Translations under genes and position numbers: made by a program | Assembly: GCF_004027225.2 (NCBI RefSeq) | Contig: NC_044277.2 | Coordinates: 25,744,995-25,808,994 of the forward strand | DNA: 64,000 nucleotides | From: Strigops habroptila | Taxonomy: Eukaryota > Chordata > Aves > Psittaciformes > Psittacidae | Reading direction: 5' to 3' | The notes under the pieces: model-generated | What the model was told of the DNA's origin: nothing | The model's database searches: none | Seen by the model: only the letters and a program-made list of their open reading frames with translations | Shown: positions 22,705 through 36,110 of the stretch, piece after piece | Layout of the letters: each line of letters begins with the position of its first letter | Position numbering within the stretch: position 1 is the first letter of the stretch

Positions 22705-25700
22705 CTGAAACAAAATTGAATGGTTCCAGTTAATATATAGACCTTATCAGTAATCTGAATATACGACATACCACAAGACAGTCAAATTTAAGAGGATTGA
22801 ATCTACTCAGTGTAACTGACACTGACCTTAGTATCTTTAAACGCACTCAATTTGTTTTCTTTGCTGTCTTGACTCCTGATATAAGAGATAAGCTAACTTT
22901 TTCTTAATAGTTGTAATTCTTTACAATGTGAAGTGCTAAACTTGTACTCAGTGAGAATACACTGACTTAGGATATAAGTAATTAAATATCATAGTAATTG
23001 TTAAGTGCCAACTTTGAAACTCTAGATTTATTACTTGAGTAAAGTACTCTTCATCAAACTTTGTAGAAGACTTCTCCCTTGGGCACAGGTAAGTTCACTA
23101 CGTATCAAATTAAGTTCCATGTCACAGGAATCGACAAAGCAAGTATGATACAGAACCTTAATGCAACTATGTAAACAGCGTTATGATGTCCAAGTGTCTG
23201 ATAAAAAACATTTTTGCACTGCAATCCTGGTATTACATCTATACTTCTCTTATATTTGCTGCATTCTCATTTATAAATGAAGCTGAAAATGTAATTATTT
23301 TGAACAGATGCATGAATTTTGCCTTCTTTAGAAGTAAGCTCTAGGAAGAAGACAAAACAAATAGTACTGAACATCAGGTTTGCCACTGAATTATGCTTAA
23401 CAGCATATTTACAAGAAATCGGGCAACTCATTCTCATAGATTAAAAAGGTAAGTGTACGTGCTTTTAAATGTTCAGGTTACTACTCTGAAAATCCTGATG
23501 TGGTTTATTGAAAAGGATAATGCAACAGTGTCACATCTGTTAATATGAAATTTAGGAAACTATTTCATGTGACTTGAAGTTTTCATTATCATCAATACTT
23601 TTAAATACATTTGTTTAATTGTAGTATAACAGGGCAGCATTTCTGGGGTTAGTATTGTTGAAAGCTGTAATATAAACAAATTAGCTTCAGATAATAAGCA
23701 GCTTATGGGATTTCAGTTGATAGGGAAGCAGGGTTACTGTGATTATCTAAGAAAGCTGTTATAGGACAAAGGTATGGTTTCTTCACTGTAAGTGGTATCC
23801 TGAAATGAGTAACAGTCTGCCACTAAAGACATATGCCCAAGTAATTCTGCTTCTTTTGCCATATGTGGTACAAGAACAACTTCCCTTAATTTTCCTAGAA
23901 CAAAGTCAGAAAAATTAAAAATTCAGAAAAAGCTTATGTAGTGTTCCTAGGTTCCTCTGCTGACAGACCTTTATGAACTAATTGTATAACTGAAGTAAAA
24001 ACTGTGAGCTTGTACAAGGCAGTAATTTTTGTTCTTTAAATTTTTTCCAGTAAACTTACTACTGGAAAATAACATTGGGAAATAATGAACTATACTCTTA
24101 AAATATAGATAGCAACATTTCAGATGCTGCAGCTTTTCCTTTTCAGTATTTGTAAAAGCAAATACTGAAATACACAACTTCCTAAATCACAAGAAAGCTA
24201 GTGTACGCAGCAGCTTAAGTTGCCTCCATGTTGAAAGAGGAACTTTCAATACTTCAGCTGATTTTAAATTCTTCCCTCAATATTCCCTTAGCTGTGACCA
24301 AAACTGCTTACAGTAACAGTGCTTCCTTGTGAAATGCTGCTAGAAAACACCACCTTCTAGAATGTAGGCTTTCGAGGCACTCAAAACAATTACTCTGGCT
24401 GACCATTGTCCATTTTTTTCCATTGGAGTACACACAGCAGAATAATTTCCAGTGCCATCAGGCAATGTAAAAAACAAAACAAGAAGCTCTCTTGTGAACA
24501 ATGACATTTGAATGTGTTCCATTTCTCAAAATAACATTATTTGGATTCTTAGAGCAACTAGGTTTCCCAAACACATTATGCAGTATCTTTACCTGCGCTT
24601 GCTAGCTGCCCACTCCTTAAAGCTGAGGCCAGGCAATTCCATCCAGTCTCCAAAACTGATTGTTAGCATAGAGCCTTCCATGGACTGTGGACAAAAAACC
24701 AAGATGCATGACCAGATACATTTCAACAGATACATTTATGCAAAATACAGTGAAGTTCACCTCACTGTACTCAGTACCAGAATGTAAAACAATTCCAGGA
24801 CATTACATGAAGTGCTGATGAACTATTTTCATGTTACAGTTAGGTACTATTTTAATGAGCAGCTACATGACCCAATAAAGCAGAAGGTGAAGACAGAACA
24901 AGTGAAAGGGAAACTAAAACCAAGTTATTTAAAATACAAAACAGGAAGAAGAAAAAAAATGAAACCAACAGAATATGAACACATTAAGATTTAATATTTT
25001 GTGTAAAAGCACACGGAAACAATGCAGACAACAAAAAAAGTCATAGAAAATACTCTTCCTTATAATTCACTAAATTTAAGCTAATAAAAAATGCCACATA
25101 AGACAGCAGTTATGGTCACAAATCACCAAATAAAGCACAACTTCTTCCTTCCTTTCTCCTCTCCCCAACATATTTTGGGTTTAGTAATCGAGCAGTTGAA
25201 ACTGCAATTGCCACTATCATCTAAACCAGCCTTCGATACTAAGAAAACTCCAAACCACAAAATCACCAAGTTACCATAGAAGTGATACGAAATTTTTACT
25301 CACATGCCAAGCCCCTCCAGGTGGTCCTTTACCAAGCACTATATGGGGAATGTAATTATGTTGTTCTAGCTTCCAGTGCAAAACAGGTGGGTAGTCATAC
25401 CCAAAGTCAGCATCAGGATGAAGCAATGTGTCAAAAAGCACTGCCACTGGGTTTGAAGAGCGTCCTTCAAGACCTTCAGACAGGTATTCCAGATCCTAAA
25501 GTACAAAAAAAGTGATATGTTCATGCAACTTTTACTGTTCATCATGCTATTCTGATGTACAAGAAGTTGCATTTCAACAGAAAACACAATTAAAGTTTTA
25601 ATTTAAGTAGAGGTATTTAATGTAAAGATTCAATCAAAACACTTTTCAGAAATAACTGCCATGATTCAGTTCTTCTTTAACTTTGAATAATATGTTTTAC

Positions 25701-28700
25701 TTGTTTAAAAAATACATGTTAATGACACAGTAATACTGGGGCTGGTCAGTATTTGAAATTCATTGTAGAAAAAGAAATACAGGAACAAATATTCAGAGAT
25801 CAGAGCAACTTAGTAACATTTATGTTTATAGATAGCAGACTGCTTTTAACAAAAAATTGCTAGTATTTCTAGAAGCCTCATTTAGATAAAGAAAAATTGG
25901 TATCTAAAAGATTTAGTTCTAAAGATGTAAAAAAGCTTTTTTTTTTTTTTTTTCTTTTTTTGCAAAGGAGCAAAAGCTCCTTTGACAGCTCTTAGGTAGT
26001 TCCAACAGTAACTTTAGAATATTTTGAAATAATGGAGGTATTACTTTAAAAAACTGATTAAAAAAAAATAAGCTTATTGTACAAAGCAGTTAATGTTGAG
26101 AACAATTTCTAGAACTTCACAAAAATGTTCACATTGCAGCATCTATTAACCATCCCTGTTGTAAAAATTTCACAATGCAATAGCAAATATTTGAAGAGAA
26201 AAGAAAGAATTGGCCATAAAGCCACTTTTTGCTGACAAAACGTTTTGCTTCCAAAACTGGGAAAATATCAGGTGGTCACGAGAGGATGAAGTACATGAAA
26301 CACCTGTAGCCAAAGCTTAGGCAACTTACTCTCTTACCAAATCAAATAGCTGTAGAATGGGTTGAGTTGGAAGGGACCTTAAAGCTCATCTAGTTCCAAC
26401 CCCCTGCCATGGGCAAGGACACCTCCCACTAGACCAGGCTGATCAAAGCCCCATCTAACCTGGCCTTGAACACTGCCAGGGATGGGGCAGCCACAGCTTC
26501 TCTGGGCAACCTGTGCCAGCGCCTCATCACCCACATAGTAAAAAATAAACCTTGAGACTTAATGTCAACATTACATGTAAACAACACAGCGCTGAAACAA
26601 ACAAACAAACTAACAAACAAACCCAACACAAAAAACCCACCATCAACCAAAGAAAAACAACCCCAAACCAAAACTGTAACTAAACAAATGAAGCCAACCC
26701 CTACTTCCCCACTACAACACATATGCGTGTCTGTATTTCAAATAAATTAGTCATACAGGCAATACAGTTAGTGATAGCATTGTGAGTAATCAGTCAGGAG
26801 TATTGTCAGGTGAGTAGAAAACAATGATAACATGGCAAACAAATGGACAAGTGGGGATAAAAATAACAGAGATGATTTAACTAATCAAATCAGACAGAAA
26901 ATTTGGATGTATACAAGCGTAACACACACTCACAATTGACTCATGCCGTAACACAAACAGGAAGGATACAGACTGTTCAGAAGAGAAAAATGGATTGTGT
27001 TTATAGAGGATATATGCCCCTAATGTTACTAATAATGAAGTCTTAATAAGAATTGTACTATTTAGAAAGATTTTAACTTGAAGTATGTGTACTCGAACTA
27101 TGTTCGCAGCACGTGTTGCCTGATGATAGAGCCCAAACATCCTAGGACCTGAAAGCTGGAATTCCTGCATCAGCTACTCACTGACCAAGTGGTGCTTTAG
27201 ACACTTTTGGCAAGTAGTGAGAACATAACAAAGGCAGTTTGTAAAACAAAAACACCACAAACAAAGAGCCCTCAAGAACCACAAAAATAAGACAAAAACA
27301 ACCACATGCCGCAGGATTGGATCTAATGGTCATGAGTTGCTTCTATTTAAATTATCAGCATAACAAAGTAACTTATTAATGTATTACTGGGTAAGTAGGC
27401 TGGTTCTTCACAATGCAATCTGCAGAATTTTGCGGGATAAGCAGTTCCTAAAATGCACTGCTTTTCACCTGAAGTGCCCTACATATAATTTGTTACAAGC
27501 CACTGAATAAGGTATATACTACTCTTTATTTTACAGGTAGGAAAAAAAGAGGACAAGAGAAAAACCTAGTTGTTTGAGGTCACACTGTTACCAAGCTTCA
27601 CTGTGGTCTAATTCTTTGTGGGTTGAGAACATTAGGCTTTTTCTTATCTATGGCACTACTTATGTAAGTTGTAAAAGCATTTTAAATAGGATCATTAAAG
27701 AAAGTCTACTGTTTCATAATCCAGCTTCCAGAAGGAAAAGAGCTAGACAAGATGGTAACCAAAGCTTACTTGATCCACAATGGAAAGATGTCGAGCTTCT
27801 TCTAATTTTGTATGTAAAACAGGGTTTGGGTGTATAGCTTCAGGAGATAAATATGGCCTGTATCCAGAGAGCAGGTAAGAAAGACAAATTCCTGAAGGTC
27901 CATTTCCTATTAAAGAAATAAGTTACTGTTTTAGTAAAAACATCAATAAACTAAGTTTGTATGTCACTAAATAAGCAGCAACAAAATCGTATAAAGTAGT
28001 GTAACACAATACTGCCTGACTGAAAGCAGCTTACAAACTTCACAGTAAAATAAACCCTACCATAGGAACTTCCTCCAAATAAACTGAGCAAAATCTCTTT
28101 CAGATAACAAGAAACATAGGGCTGTTTACACCATAAAACAAAATGCATATATAGGAGTTTCATAATTTAGTATCTCAAATTCACTATTCTCGTGTGAAAA
28201 TGGTCTGATGGTAAGATCTGGTCTGCCTGTCAATCACAATGATATCTGAATATTATTGCCATCTTACAACTTTGCATTCCCATTTACATTGGGTACTGTA
28301 AAACACAGAACAGAAAGACAACCTAGAGCATATGCTCTTCAGGTCTGCCCACAAAATAAAAAGGAGAGAGACAAGCAGAAAGCTGAAAACTGCAAGTCGG
28401 AGGAGAATTTACAGACACAGCACAAGAGCAGCGTAAAAGCTGAGTGAAGACAGATACAGTAGATAAGTGGTAACGTACAAGAAACTCATGTGAAACCACA
28501 TTCATTGTTCAGCAACAATATCAATTCAAACATCTTTCTATATCCTTTTTGTAACATTTTATAATTCATGTATGTGCATTATTGCAATTTTAATAGACTA
28601 ACTTATTTTCTGAATGTTATTAAAAGTGTGAAATGGATGGGACAAAAACATCACTGTAAGATAATTATTTCTATCTATTTGACTAGTATTAAACAAAGTA

Positions 28701-31700
28701 GGTGACCATATTTACAACATGCAAATACAGAAATAATGTTCACGTTGCAAAGTCAGATATTGAAAGCTAGGGAAAACTGAAGTCAGAAAAGTATGTGCTA
28801 CGATACAGAATTTAAACATGTAACTATGTGTTGTTATTTCTATAGCTTCTCTTCCTCATTAACCGAATGAAAGCACAGTGTTCTCCTAATAAGGTACTAT
28901 TGAGTATTTTGCCTTTGTTTTCCATCTAGAGTGGCACAAATGGTATTTACTACACAGTATTCAAATTCTGGGCTAAAGACATAGTTTCTAATTTATTCAT
29001 GGTTTTTATGTAGTGTTCATTGTTAGGTTGATAGCTCTTACCTCCTACTGTTTCAACTTTTGATCTCTAGTGTTCACCTGTCAATTTCCTGTTCCCCATC
29101 ACCTTAGCACACACTACTTCCATCACCTTGTTAACAATCCTGCTTTTCCAATGCCCGTCTCTTCTCTCCAATTTCCCATCAGTTTGGGAGACCCTGTTTT
29201 AAATCCTCCATCAGTTTGCTGAGACCCTGTTCATTCTCAGTCTCTTCATACATCAGATCTCTTTTTCCTCTTCCACCAGGATACGCTCATGACTCTGGTT
29301 GCCAGTGGCAGTATATCCCATACTTCATTACAGTGCTGTGTGCATAGACCGGTCACAGCCATGGGCTACAAGAAAATCATGTAGGCTCACTGTAGATGAG
29401 TTCTTCAAAGACTAAGACTGCTAAGCTGCAAGAAATCTTCAATAAGCGCATTTTCTCTGAAGGCCTAGAACCCAAATAAGTATGTGAGAATGGCTCCTGC
29501 CAAACAATCTAGTTTTTGCACCCAAATATGGAGGCAAAAATAGAGGCACAAATAGAAGACATTAGAGCACCTGTGTATCCCAAGGACCATAATGCACAGG
29601 AAAAAAACTCTCTAGAAAGCCGTGAGTTTCTGTCACTGGGATCTTCTTCCATAATTAAGGGTTTAAATATTGGTGATCCTGCCTATATTATTCCCCAAAT
29701 CACCTGGATTCCTATTTTGCCATTTACAAAAAAAATTGTAAAGAATCTTTCAGGCAGTGAAAATGCTCTTCCTTGCTCTCACGCTGTTCTACCCTCCTAC
29801 AAACAGATCAGTGTGAGATGGCTGGCTACACTTCAGCCCAAGAATTTGAAGCTTAAAACAGATACAAGCCCCTCCTGTCACCCACTTGCCACATTAGATA
29901 GATGTGAAAGAGAAGCTAGCAATATACTGAAACCATCCGTAACAAAATCATATGAAGTTGTGAAAACACTGTAATCATACCTGTAGTTCACAAACATTCC
30001 CAGGACTGAGTAAATTCTTAACTATTTTTAGAATTATATCTCAGGTTCTGTTTCTTTTTACAAGTGCATAGCTGGATTTTTTTTTTCCCTCTGGGGTGTA
30101 AAGGGAGTTAGTCACAACAGAAAGAGAAAAATGTGTGTCATATCCAAGGATTCCACACTAAAGATAATTTCCTACCAGATAAGACTAAAAAGAGCCAAAT
30201 GGGTAACAAAAGTTGCCAAAACAAAGGCCAGCAAAATTACTGAGGATGGGATTATGTCAAAGTGAATTACTGTCACTGGCCACTTCCCTAGGACCATCCA
30301 GAGAACTGATCCAAACCCAGTTCCTATTCTTTGTGCAGAGTAAAGAAATTCCCTTGTGGGTAATGCCCTCAAGGACATAAAAGATGAAGGTTCAGCTGCG
30401 AGGTCTGCAATTAGACTTGCTATGAGTTTCTCAGAAAATCCTTGTAGAGGGGGAAAGGGAGGGAAGTAATCTTTTTGAAATGGGAAATTTATACTTAAGA
30501 AGTTTGCTCTTTATTTACACACAATGCCTCCAATACTAAGAGATTATACAAACTTTAGATATACAATCAATATACCCCCAAGCTCCATGGCCCTGTTCAT
30601 TTAAGGAGCAGTTAACATTTTATTTGAATAGTAACAGAAGCTTCTCCTGATCAACAGTAATCATCTTTACATATGTATCTAAATTTAAAGCAAATAATCA
30701 ACTTTAAACATTGTAACAGCCTTCTTATTTGGATGAAAATTTAAAACATTGTGTTTACACAGTAACGATCAAAACTAGTACAGAAGATGAAAGAGTTCAG
30801 CACAGAACGCCCTCTAGGATTAAGAGCTCCACCATGAAATTCTTCAATTCCAACCCATTCAAATGGAATGCATCTGTTTCTTCCCAATTTCTTGAAGGCA
30901 GGTAGAGCACAGAAGTTTCTCATTATTACCACATTAGCTTAGTACTCTATGCGGAACAACAGTACAATATGCAGCACAAGCTTGGAATAAAATCTTAAAT
31001 CAAGCATCGTGTAAAGTAAAAGGGAATGGTAAAGTTAAAGAAAGGGAAACATTAAGTTATTGTTCCATCACTACGTTAACTGCTTGCACATGTGCCCTCT
31101 TTTTCTTTCTGATTGATAAAATAGTGCAATGAGAAGATGGTGGCACTAGGAAACTACGAGTATGTTTAACTCCAGCTATACAGGAATCACGTGGAGTAGA
31201 GAGAGTGTGTGTGGGAAGATGACTATTTTTCTATTCTTCTACTACATTATTGAGTCATTTTAGATCCCTTTTAAGGCTCTTCAGACAGCCAATGACTTAC
31301 TGATAACAGGCTGCAATGGAGAAGATCAGCATGTGAAGAAGTGTCTCAAGAATGTGTAAAAAGCATTTGGGGAATGTATTTATTTTTCAAGGAAAAGTAC
31401 TCAAGGCAGCTGTATTTGATTTCAGTACATAGAAAGGTGCTCTAGACAAAAGACGTATTGAGCACACGTATTTGCATAATGCATATCTGCAAAACTAAAC
31501 AGTGAAAACTGAGTCATTAACCATATGGCAAACCTGTACTAAGGTTGACAAAATGCCAGGAAACTGTTGCTCTTCAACTATGATGCAGAACTGAGCCAAC
31601 GATTCATATCTGTCACATCCATGCAAGCCTATTACACGAGCACTATTTTAAGCTATCATGAAGAGAGCTTTGAGAACAGGCACTGTACAAATACCAGTCT

Positions 31701-34700
31701 TTCAAAGTTGTGCAGACTTACTGTGAGTGCGTTACACTGAAACATCATTATCTGGAATCACTGCTTGTTTGCAGGTATAGTTAAAGCTGTCGGTTTGCTG
31801 TAGCCCCAACAGCTTTGGACTAGATTACTGAAAACCTCCTTTACTCCAGATCTTTTCTTTACCCCCTCATCAAGTCATGGCAGTAAGGAGCTGGTGATCA
31901 GCTGTTGCTGAAAAACCTTGGCCCAATACAAATCATCCTGGCACTCTTGATTAAGCTGCACACCCAAGGAGCCTGCTTCCTCTTCTATCCTGTCATTCCG
32001 TAAGATTTAACAAGTACAAGCCTTTAACTATTTAATCAAAACTACAATTTATTGTTCTAAACAGGTTGAACTGATTTGGATTCATTCTGGAAAAGACAGG
32101 ACAATAATCAGACATGACGGATGCAACATAGAAAAAGGCAATTAATGAGAGAGGTTAGCATCTAACCAACACACAGCACACACTTTACATTCACTGTCCC
32201 ATCTGAGCCCAAAAATTTATACTGGTGCACCATCAACAACCTCCACGCAAGCTGAAGTAGACATACTGCATTCATGAAACTAATGTGATCAACACAATTC
32301 TTCCGTTAAGGCTCACATATCTGCTGCCAAATAATGCAGCTCATTTTGTCAAAGCACAATTTTGAATTCAAATATACTCCAACAGCGAGTTCCTTAACAT
32401 CATTTTATGGTAGGGCTGTTCATCATAACAACTGTATTACGCTAACAAACATCTTCACTGTAAGAATGCTAAATATTAGTTATTTAATGATAAATGACTT
32501 CATGCAACAGGTCTATAAAGGCAGTGACATAGAATCTTAAAGTGAAAAAACTCACCTATTACCACTACAGGCAGAGTAAGGACGGAGTCCCCAGGCAGAA
32601 CAGTTTCTTCAATTAAAGGCATTCTTTTAATCTTCCTCCCGAGGCTGTCACCAAAATATTGGGTGAAGGAATTCAAAAGCTGTCCTTCAGCTTCAGGGTT
32701 GCTGTAACTTCTAATTAAGAAGGACAGATGGGAGGAAACTAAAATGAAACAGTTGAACTGTTGTCAGAACATTCTTTTCAAAAATAAAGTTGCTTTTGAT
32801 GCTTTACTTTAAGAGTTACAGAATTGGCAAAACCAAGACCAAAACAGATATGCTTCCATCCAATCTACAAAATTTTACTTTTCAGCACAGCTTTTCTAAC
32901 AGAAGATTTTTTAAAAGTCTACTTTCTCCTAGGATGTCTACAGAAGGATAACAATAAGGCACAGATGGCTCTGCAGAGATGCAGATTTCTAATTTTGGTT
33001 TATACAAAGCCAAAGTATAATCAACAAGCATTATTTTGATCCCACACACAGCAGAACTCATTCCTCATTATCCTTATCAGAAGAGGAGAGATACACACCG
33101 CCTAGCCAATTAACATCCTTAAGGCCAGCCAAAGGCCGAAGGAGCAGCTAAGGTACCGCAGCAGCTGCTGCCATCCCTTCCTTACCACTGAGTAGCACAG
33201 GGGACTTCACCTCAACAAATTTCAGTTTGGGTAGAAGTAAGCCTTGTTAAAACTGGCAGTGGCATGAAGGCGGAGAAAAGTGTGACCCCTGTAAGGCCTA
33301 GACACAGCTCATTTTACCACTGTTAAAAAAACCCCTTTTTCAAAATGGAATTGCCATGCAGCCAGGTCAGCTACTGAGCAGCAGACTGCTTTCACCCTGA
33401 GTCATTTTCCTCGATTTCTCAGTCCTTTCTCTACAGCATCTGCTTAGGTTTCTCTCATAACTCTTCACCGTCTAAATGTGCTTCTAGACTATGAAGACTT
33501 GTTTTATCTTGTTTGCTGTTTAATTATTTAGAAGCCCTTTCTGAAGCCTTTCCAGGTCATTGAGGAAGCATGCACTATCAGTTTAGCCAGAAAGGCACAG
33601 GCAAATTAAAGATCGTCTATGACTGGCAGTTATTTCAGTAAGTCTTCAAAACAAAGACTTAACTTTTTAATTAAAAGTACCCCAACCAACTGATCTAAAT
33701 ATTTTTCTCTTACAAATACGATTTTTATTATTAGTAAATAAAAGTACTCTTACTTGTTGCCTAAGAATCTCTGTATCTTAAAGCTATTCTAGTATTTTAG
33801 GAATTATTTTTTACGCAGGACCGAAAGCATACGATGCTGATCCAATTCCCACAGCCTTCAAGAAGCTGCGTACACTACGTGCTGCTGCAACTCCCACAAC
33901 ACTGAAGGTTCTGCTATGTATTTCGAGAGCCTTTCCTCAATGGAGAAGTTGGAAGTAAACTAGAGTCAATGCTGTACAGCAATAACAGCACTAGCACATG
34001 CTGTTATACACCTCTCTGGTGATTACTTCCTTGTTAAAAAGGGTGGGGAGCTATTCTAAGGTTATATTTATTTCAGAAAGCAAGAACTTGACACGTGCAT
34101 TCCTTGCACTACAAGAAGGAAAGTTTGCAAATTACATGCTTACTGTTTGAGTACAGCTGCACATTAGCGCTTCGTGATCCTAGAGGCGCATAAAATACAA
34201 CAGTGCGAGTTAGACTAAGGCAAGAAGGCGGCAGAGAGAGGATATCTAATTACCACACTGCTTTTTTCACCTCCGTTTTTAGATTGGCACAAGTAGACTA
34301 CATTATTCTTCAGAATTTGCTCAAAGTTAACTAAGGCAATACTGCCCTATGCTTTGCAAAAGACAGGCTTAAAGGAAGTATACCTGTTCTAGGGTGGTCT
34401 TAATATATTTGCTGTGCTAGCTGGAAGATAAAAACCAAAAGAAACATTTCAAAGCCTCTTTTATAGGATATCTACACAGTGCTGTAGGCTATAATAGAGT
34501 CTTTAACAATAAAATTGTTGCTTCTGTGCAGCTCGGACAGTGTACCACAAACTACCCAACTGTTTCAGGGCAGAATGTAATTTTGCATAGAAATACCTGC
34601 ATACCACACACAGTTTCCCAGCTATTGCGCATGCAAAGCAGATGAAGGACTGCTGTCAGGAGTACGTTCTTCCTCTGCAGGAACAATGTAACACAACTCA

Positions 34701-35487
34701 AGAAGATCTTAAGTTGGGGCCACCATCTTCCTAACCTCTGAACAGCACTGAAAGCCACCAAATACCTTTTTATCTTAATAAAACCCTCACGGTAGACAGC
34801 TTTGCAGTGGTGGGGATTTGGTAAAGATACCTACAGCTCTGGTCCTGCAGAGATGCAAGTGGGCACACAGATGAGTCAGTCCCAAAGCTGGTGCTTAGCT
34901 TATGCTGGTCATAACCTCCAGCACTACATTCTGTCAAACACCTAGATTCTAAACACGTTATCAGGAAACTCGTTATATAAAAGGAATTTATATTTGGTCT
35001 CAAGTTGACACTTTGGGAAGGAAATCTAACGCTGTCAGGTCGTTGGGGATTTTTTAAGTAACGCAGAAGAGCAATGCCCGTCGGCATCGGGGTCTCCGGG
35101 GGTGCTGCGCTACCAACCCCGACGCGAAACCGAGCATCACCAGGCGCCGGCTCCCTGCCGCCCGCGCTGCGCCTCCGCGCTGCCCAAGGTCACAGCGCGC
35201 CTTCCCGGGCGACACCTCCATCCCCTCGACGCCGGCCCAGCGCCTCTGCCCGCCGGCCCGGCCTGGCGCAGCGCAGGGGCCGGGGGCCGCCGCCGTCACC
35301 ACGCAGCGGCCCCGCAGAGGCCGCAGCACCGGGGCCGTGCCTGCGCCCCGCGCCCGCCGGTGCCTCCGTCCTCCCCGGCACCGCCCCCCCCGGCCCTCTC
35401 ACCCCACTCCTGAGCCACAGGCCGCTCTCCCCCGCCGCCTCACCTGAAGTGACCGGCCAAAGAGCAGCGGCAGCACCACACGGGCAT
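21657..35487 (-). CDS. OSGIN2: OSGIN2, complete coding region, six coding exons
   Basis: Gene-level entry; exons follow separately. The protein is oxidative stress induced growth inhibitor family member 2, a predicted FAD/NAD(P)-dependent oxidoreductase of poorly defined substrate. The six coding exons (44, 155, 137, 192, 92 and 1048 bp) have compatible phases and sum to 1668 bp, or 555 codons plus stop, close to the roughly 550-residue vertebrate protein. Visible motifs are a first Rossmann GNGPSG split by the exon 2/3 junction, the GKGPPGGAWH block, an ATG-type strand NVALATGTFDSP, a second dinucleotide fold VGAGLTAADA, and a C-terminal GPLVGDNFVRFLKGGALG flavin-contact region. The N-terminus MPVWCCRCSLAGHF matches the long human form as I recall it. 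The gene runs tail to tail with NBN and its exon 1 lies in a CpG island. No lesion seen. Confidence 0.95.
24593..24684 (-). CDS. OSGIN2: OSGIN2 exon 5
   Basis: The minus-strand acceptor is tttgtccacag and the donor is AGCGCAG|gtaaag. The 92 bp encode SMEGSMLTISFGDWMELPGL...EWAASKR, a conserved block following the GGAWH motif. Confidence 0.94.
25304..25495 (-). CDS. OSGIN2: OSGIN2 exon 4
   Basis: The minus-strand acceptor is ttgtactttag and the donor is TGGCAT|gtgagt. Exactly 64 codons, DLEYLSEGLEGRSSN to ...GKGPPGGAWH, phase 0 at both ends. Confidence 0.95.
26353..26546 (-). repeat. CR1 LINE 3' fragment in OSGIN2 intron 3
   Basis: About 195 bp of CR1 3' region. It is on the same strand as OSGIN2 and has a typical tail in reverse (gggttgagttggaagggacc). 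It lies between exons 3 and 4. Confidence 0.9.
26596..26623. repeat. (CAAA)n simple repeat
   Basis: Roughly seven imperfect CAAA units, about 50 bases after the CR1 fragment, within a longer A/C-rich stretch to about 26,700. Confidence 0.8.
27770..27906 (-). CDS. OSGIN2: OSGIN2 exon 3
   Basis: The minus-strand acceptor is ctttaatag and the donor is GATCAA|gtaagc. The 137 bp complete the FAD-binding GNGPSG and continue as ICLSYLLSGYRPYLSPEA to ...RHLSIVDQ. Confidence 0.95.
27907..32555 (-). other. OSGIN2 intron 2 (4.6 kb)
   Basis: AT-rich intron. It contains a 152-codon plus-strand open frame (29516-29974) with no recognisable motif, which I regard as chance. I see no CR1 or LTR copy in it. 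Confidence 0.7.
32556..32710 (-). CDS. OSGIN2: OSGIN2 exon 2
   Basis: The minus-strand acceptor is ccttcttaattag and the donor is GTAATAG|gtgagt. The 155 bp encode SYSNPEAEGQLLNSFTQYFG... then MPLIEETVLPGDSV and VVVIG, the first strand of the FAD fold. The ATG at 32620-32622 (minus strand) has A at -3 and corresponds to the start of the shorter human isoform. Confidence 0.93.
32711..35443 (-). other. OSGIN2 intron 1 (2.7 kb)
   Basis: The part nearest exon 1 (above about 35,050) is CpG-island sequence; the rest is ordinary AT-rich intron. No repeat recognised. Confidence 0.75.
35444..35487 (-). CDS. OSGIN2: OSGIN2 exon 1 (coding part)
   Basis: The ATG is at 35485-35487 on the minus strand and the donor is CTTCAG|gtgagg. 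The 14 codons MPVWCCRCSLAGHF plus two bases join in phase with exon 2. The residues match the long human OSGIN2 amino terminus, which decides this start. The ATG context is weak, with C at -3 and C at +4. Confidence 0.9.
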
Positions 35488-35962
35488 GGGGAGCGCCGGC
35501 GGGGCCCAGCGATGAGGCTGCGGGGGTACGCCGCACCGCGGCTCCCGCTCCTCCTCCTCTCGCCGCCGCTGCCGCCACAGTGCGCCCCGCGCGGCGCCGT
35601 CCCTCCTCCCCGTTCACATGCGGCAGCGGGTCACACGCGGGAGGAGGAGCCGCCGTCCGCACCGGGAGGGAGGGAGCGAGCGAGGGAGGGAGGGAGGGGT
35701 GAGGAGATGAGAGCGCCGCTTCCTCCTCCCGAGAGGCCGGTGTGGGAAGGCAGTGCCGCGCAGGGCTCCGCAGCGGGGTATGGGGTGCGCCGCCTCCCCC
35801 AAGGGAAGGCGGGGAGGGGAGAGAGGGGGAGCCCTGGCGTGGCACCGGCGCGGCGGCTGGGGGACACCTTCTTGGGCAGGGGGTGAGCGGGGCGGTGGCA
35901 GGAGGAGCCGTCCTGGCCCCTCTCACACAACCACCTCAGCCGAGGCACACCTGTGGCCTTGA

Positions 35963-35993
35963 CCGTGCCGTGCCGTGCCGTGCCGTGCCGGGA
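35963..35993. repeat. (CCGTG)n pentanucleotide repeat in the CpG island
   Basis: Five and a half uninterrupted CCGTG units, about 480 bases upstream of the OSGIN2 start codon. A GGGA/GCGA-rich tract lies at 35,664-35,700. Confidence 0.85.
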
Positions 35994-36110
35994 GGGGGGC
36001 ACCGGTGGGCGAGGGGAGCCACGCCGAGCTGCGGTGGCAGTGGCGGCCATCACCCAGCCCCACAGCCGGCTCGGAGCTTCCCGCTGTGCCCCGTCAGGTT
36101 TCACCTGTGC

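Larger units (their letters stand above)
35050..36110. promoter_or_regulatory. OSGIN2: CpG-island promoter of OSGIN2
   Basis: About 1 kb of sharply GC-rich, CpG-dense sequence in otherwise AT-rich DNA, covering exon 1 and the upstream side. There are many GC-box-like GGGCGG/GGGAGG tracts and no TATA box next to the start. The 5' UTR probably begins between about 35,500 and 35,650. Several long open frames on both strands here are products of the high GC content. Confidence 0.85.

Noticed and set aside
22705-22769. Upstream extension of the large OSGIN2 frame to an ATG at 22769
   Set aside because: A good splice acceptor sits at 22705-22716 and the protein matches the family only below it; the extension is intron.
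29516-29974. 152-codon plus-strand open frame in OSGIN2 intron 2
   Set aside because: No recognisable domain, no splice-compatible neighbours, and a length possible by chance in a 64-kb window.
35074-35886. 270-codon plus-strand open frame opposite OSGIN2 exon 1
   Set aside because: It lies wholly in the CpG island, is Pro/Arg/Ala-rich with no motif, and overlapping frames on both strands are equally open. It is an effect of high GC.
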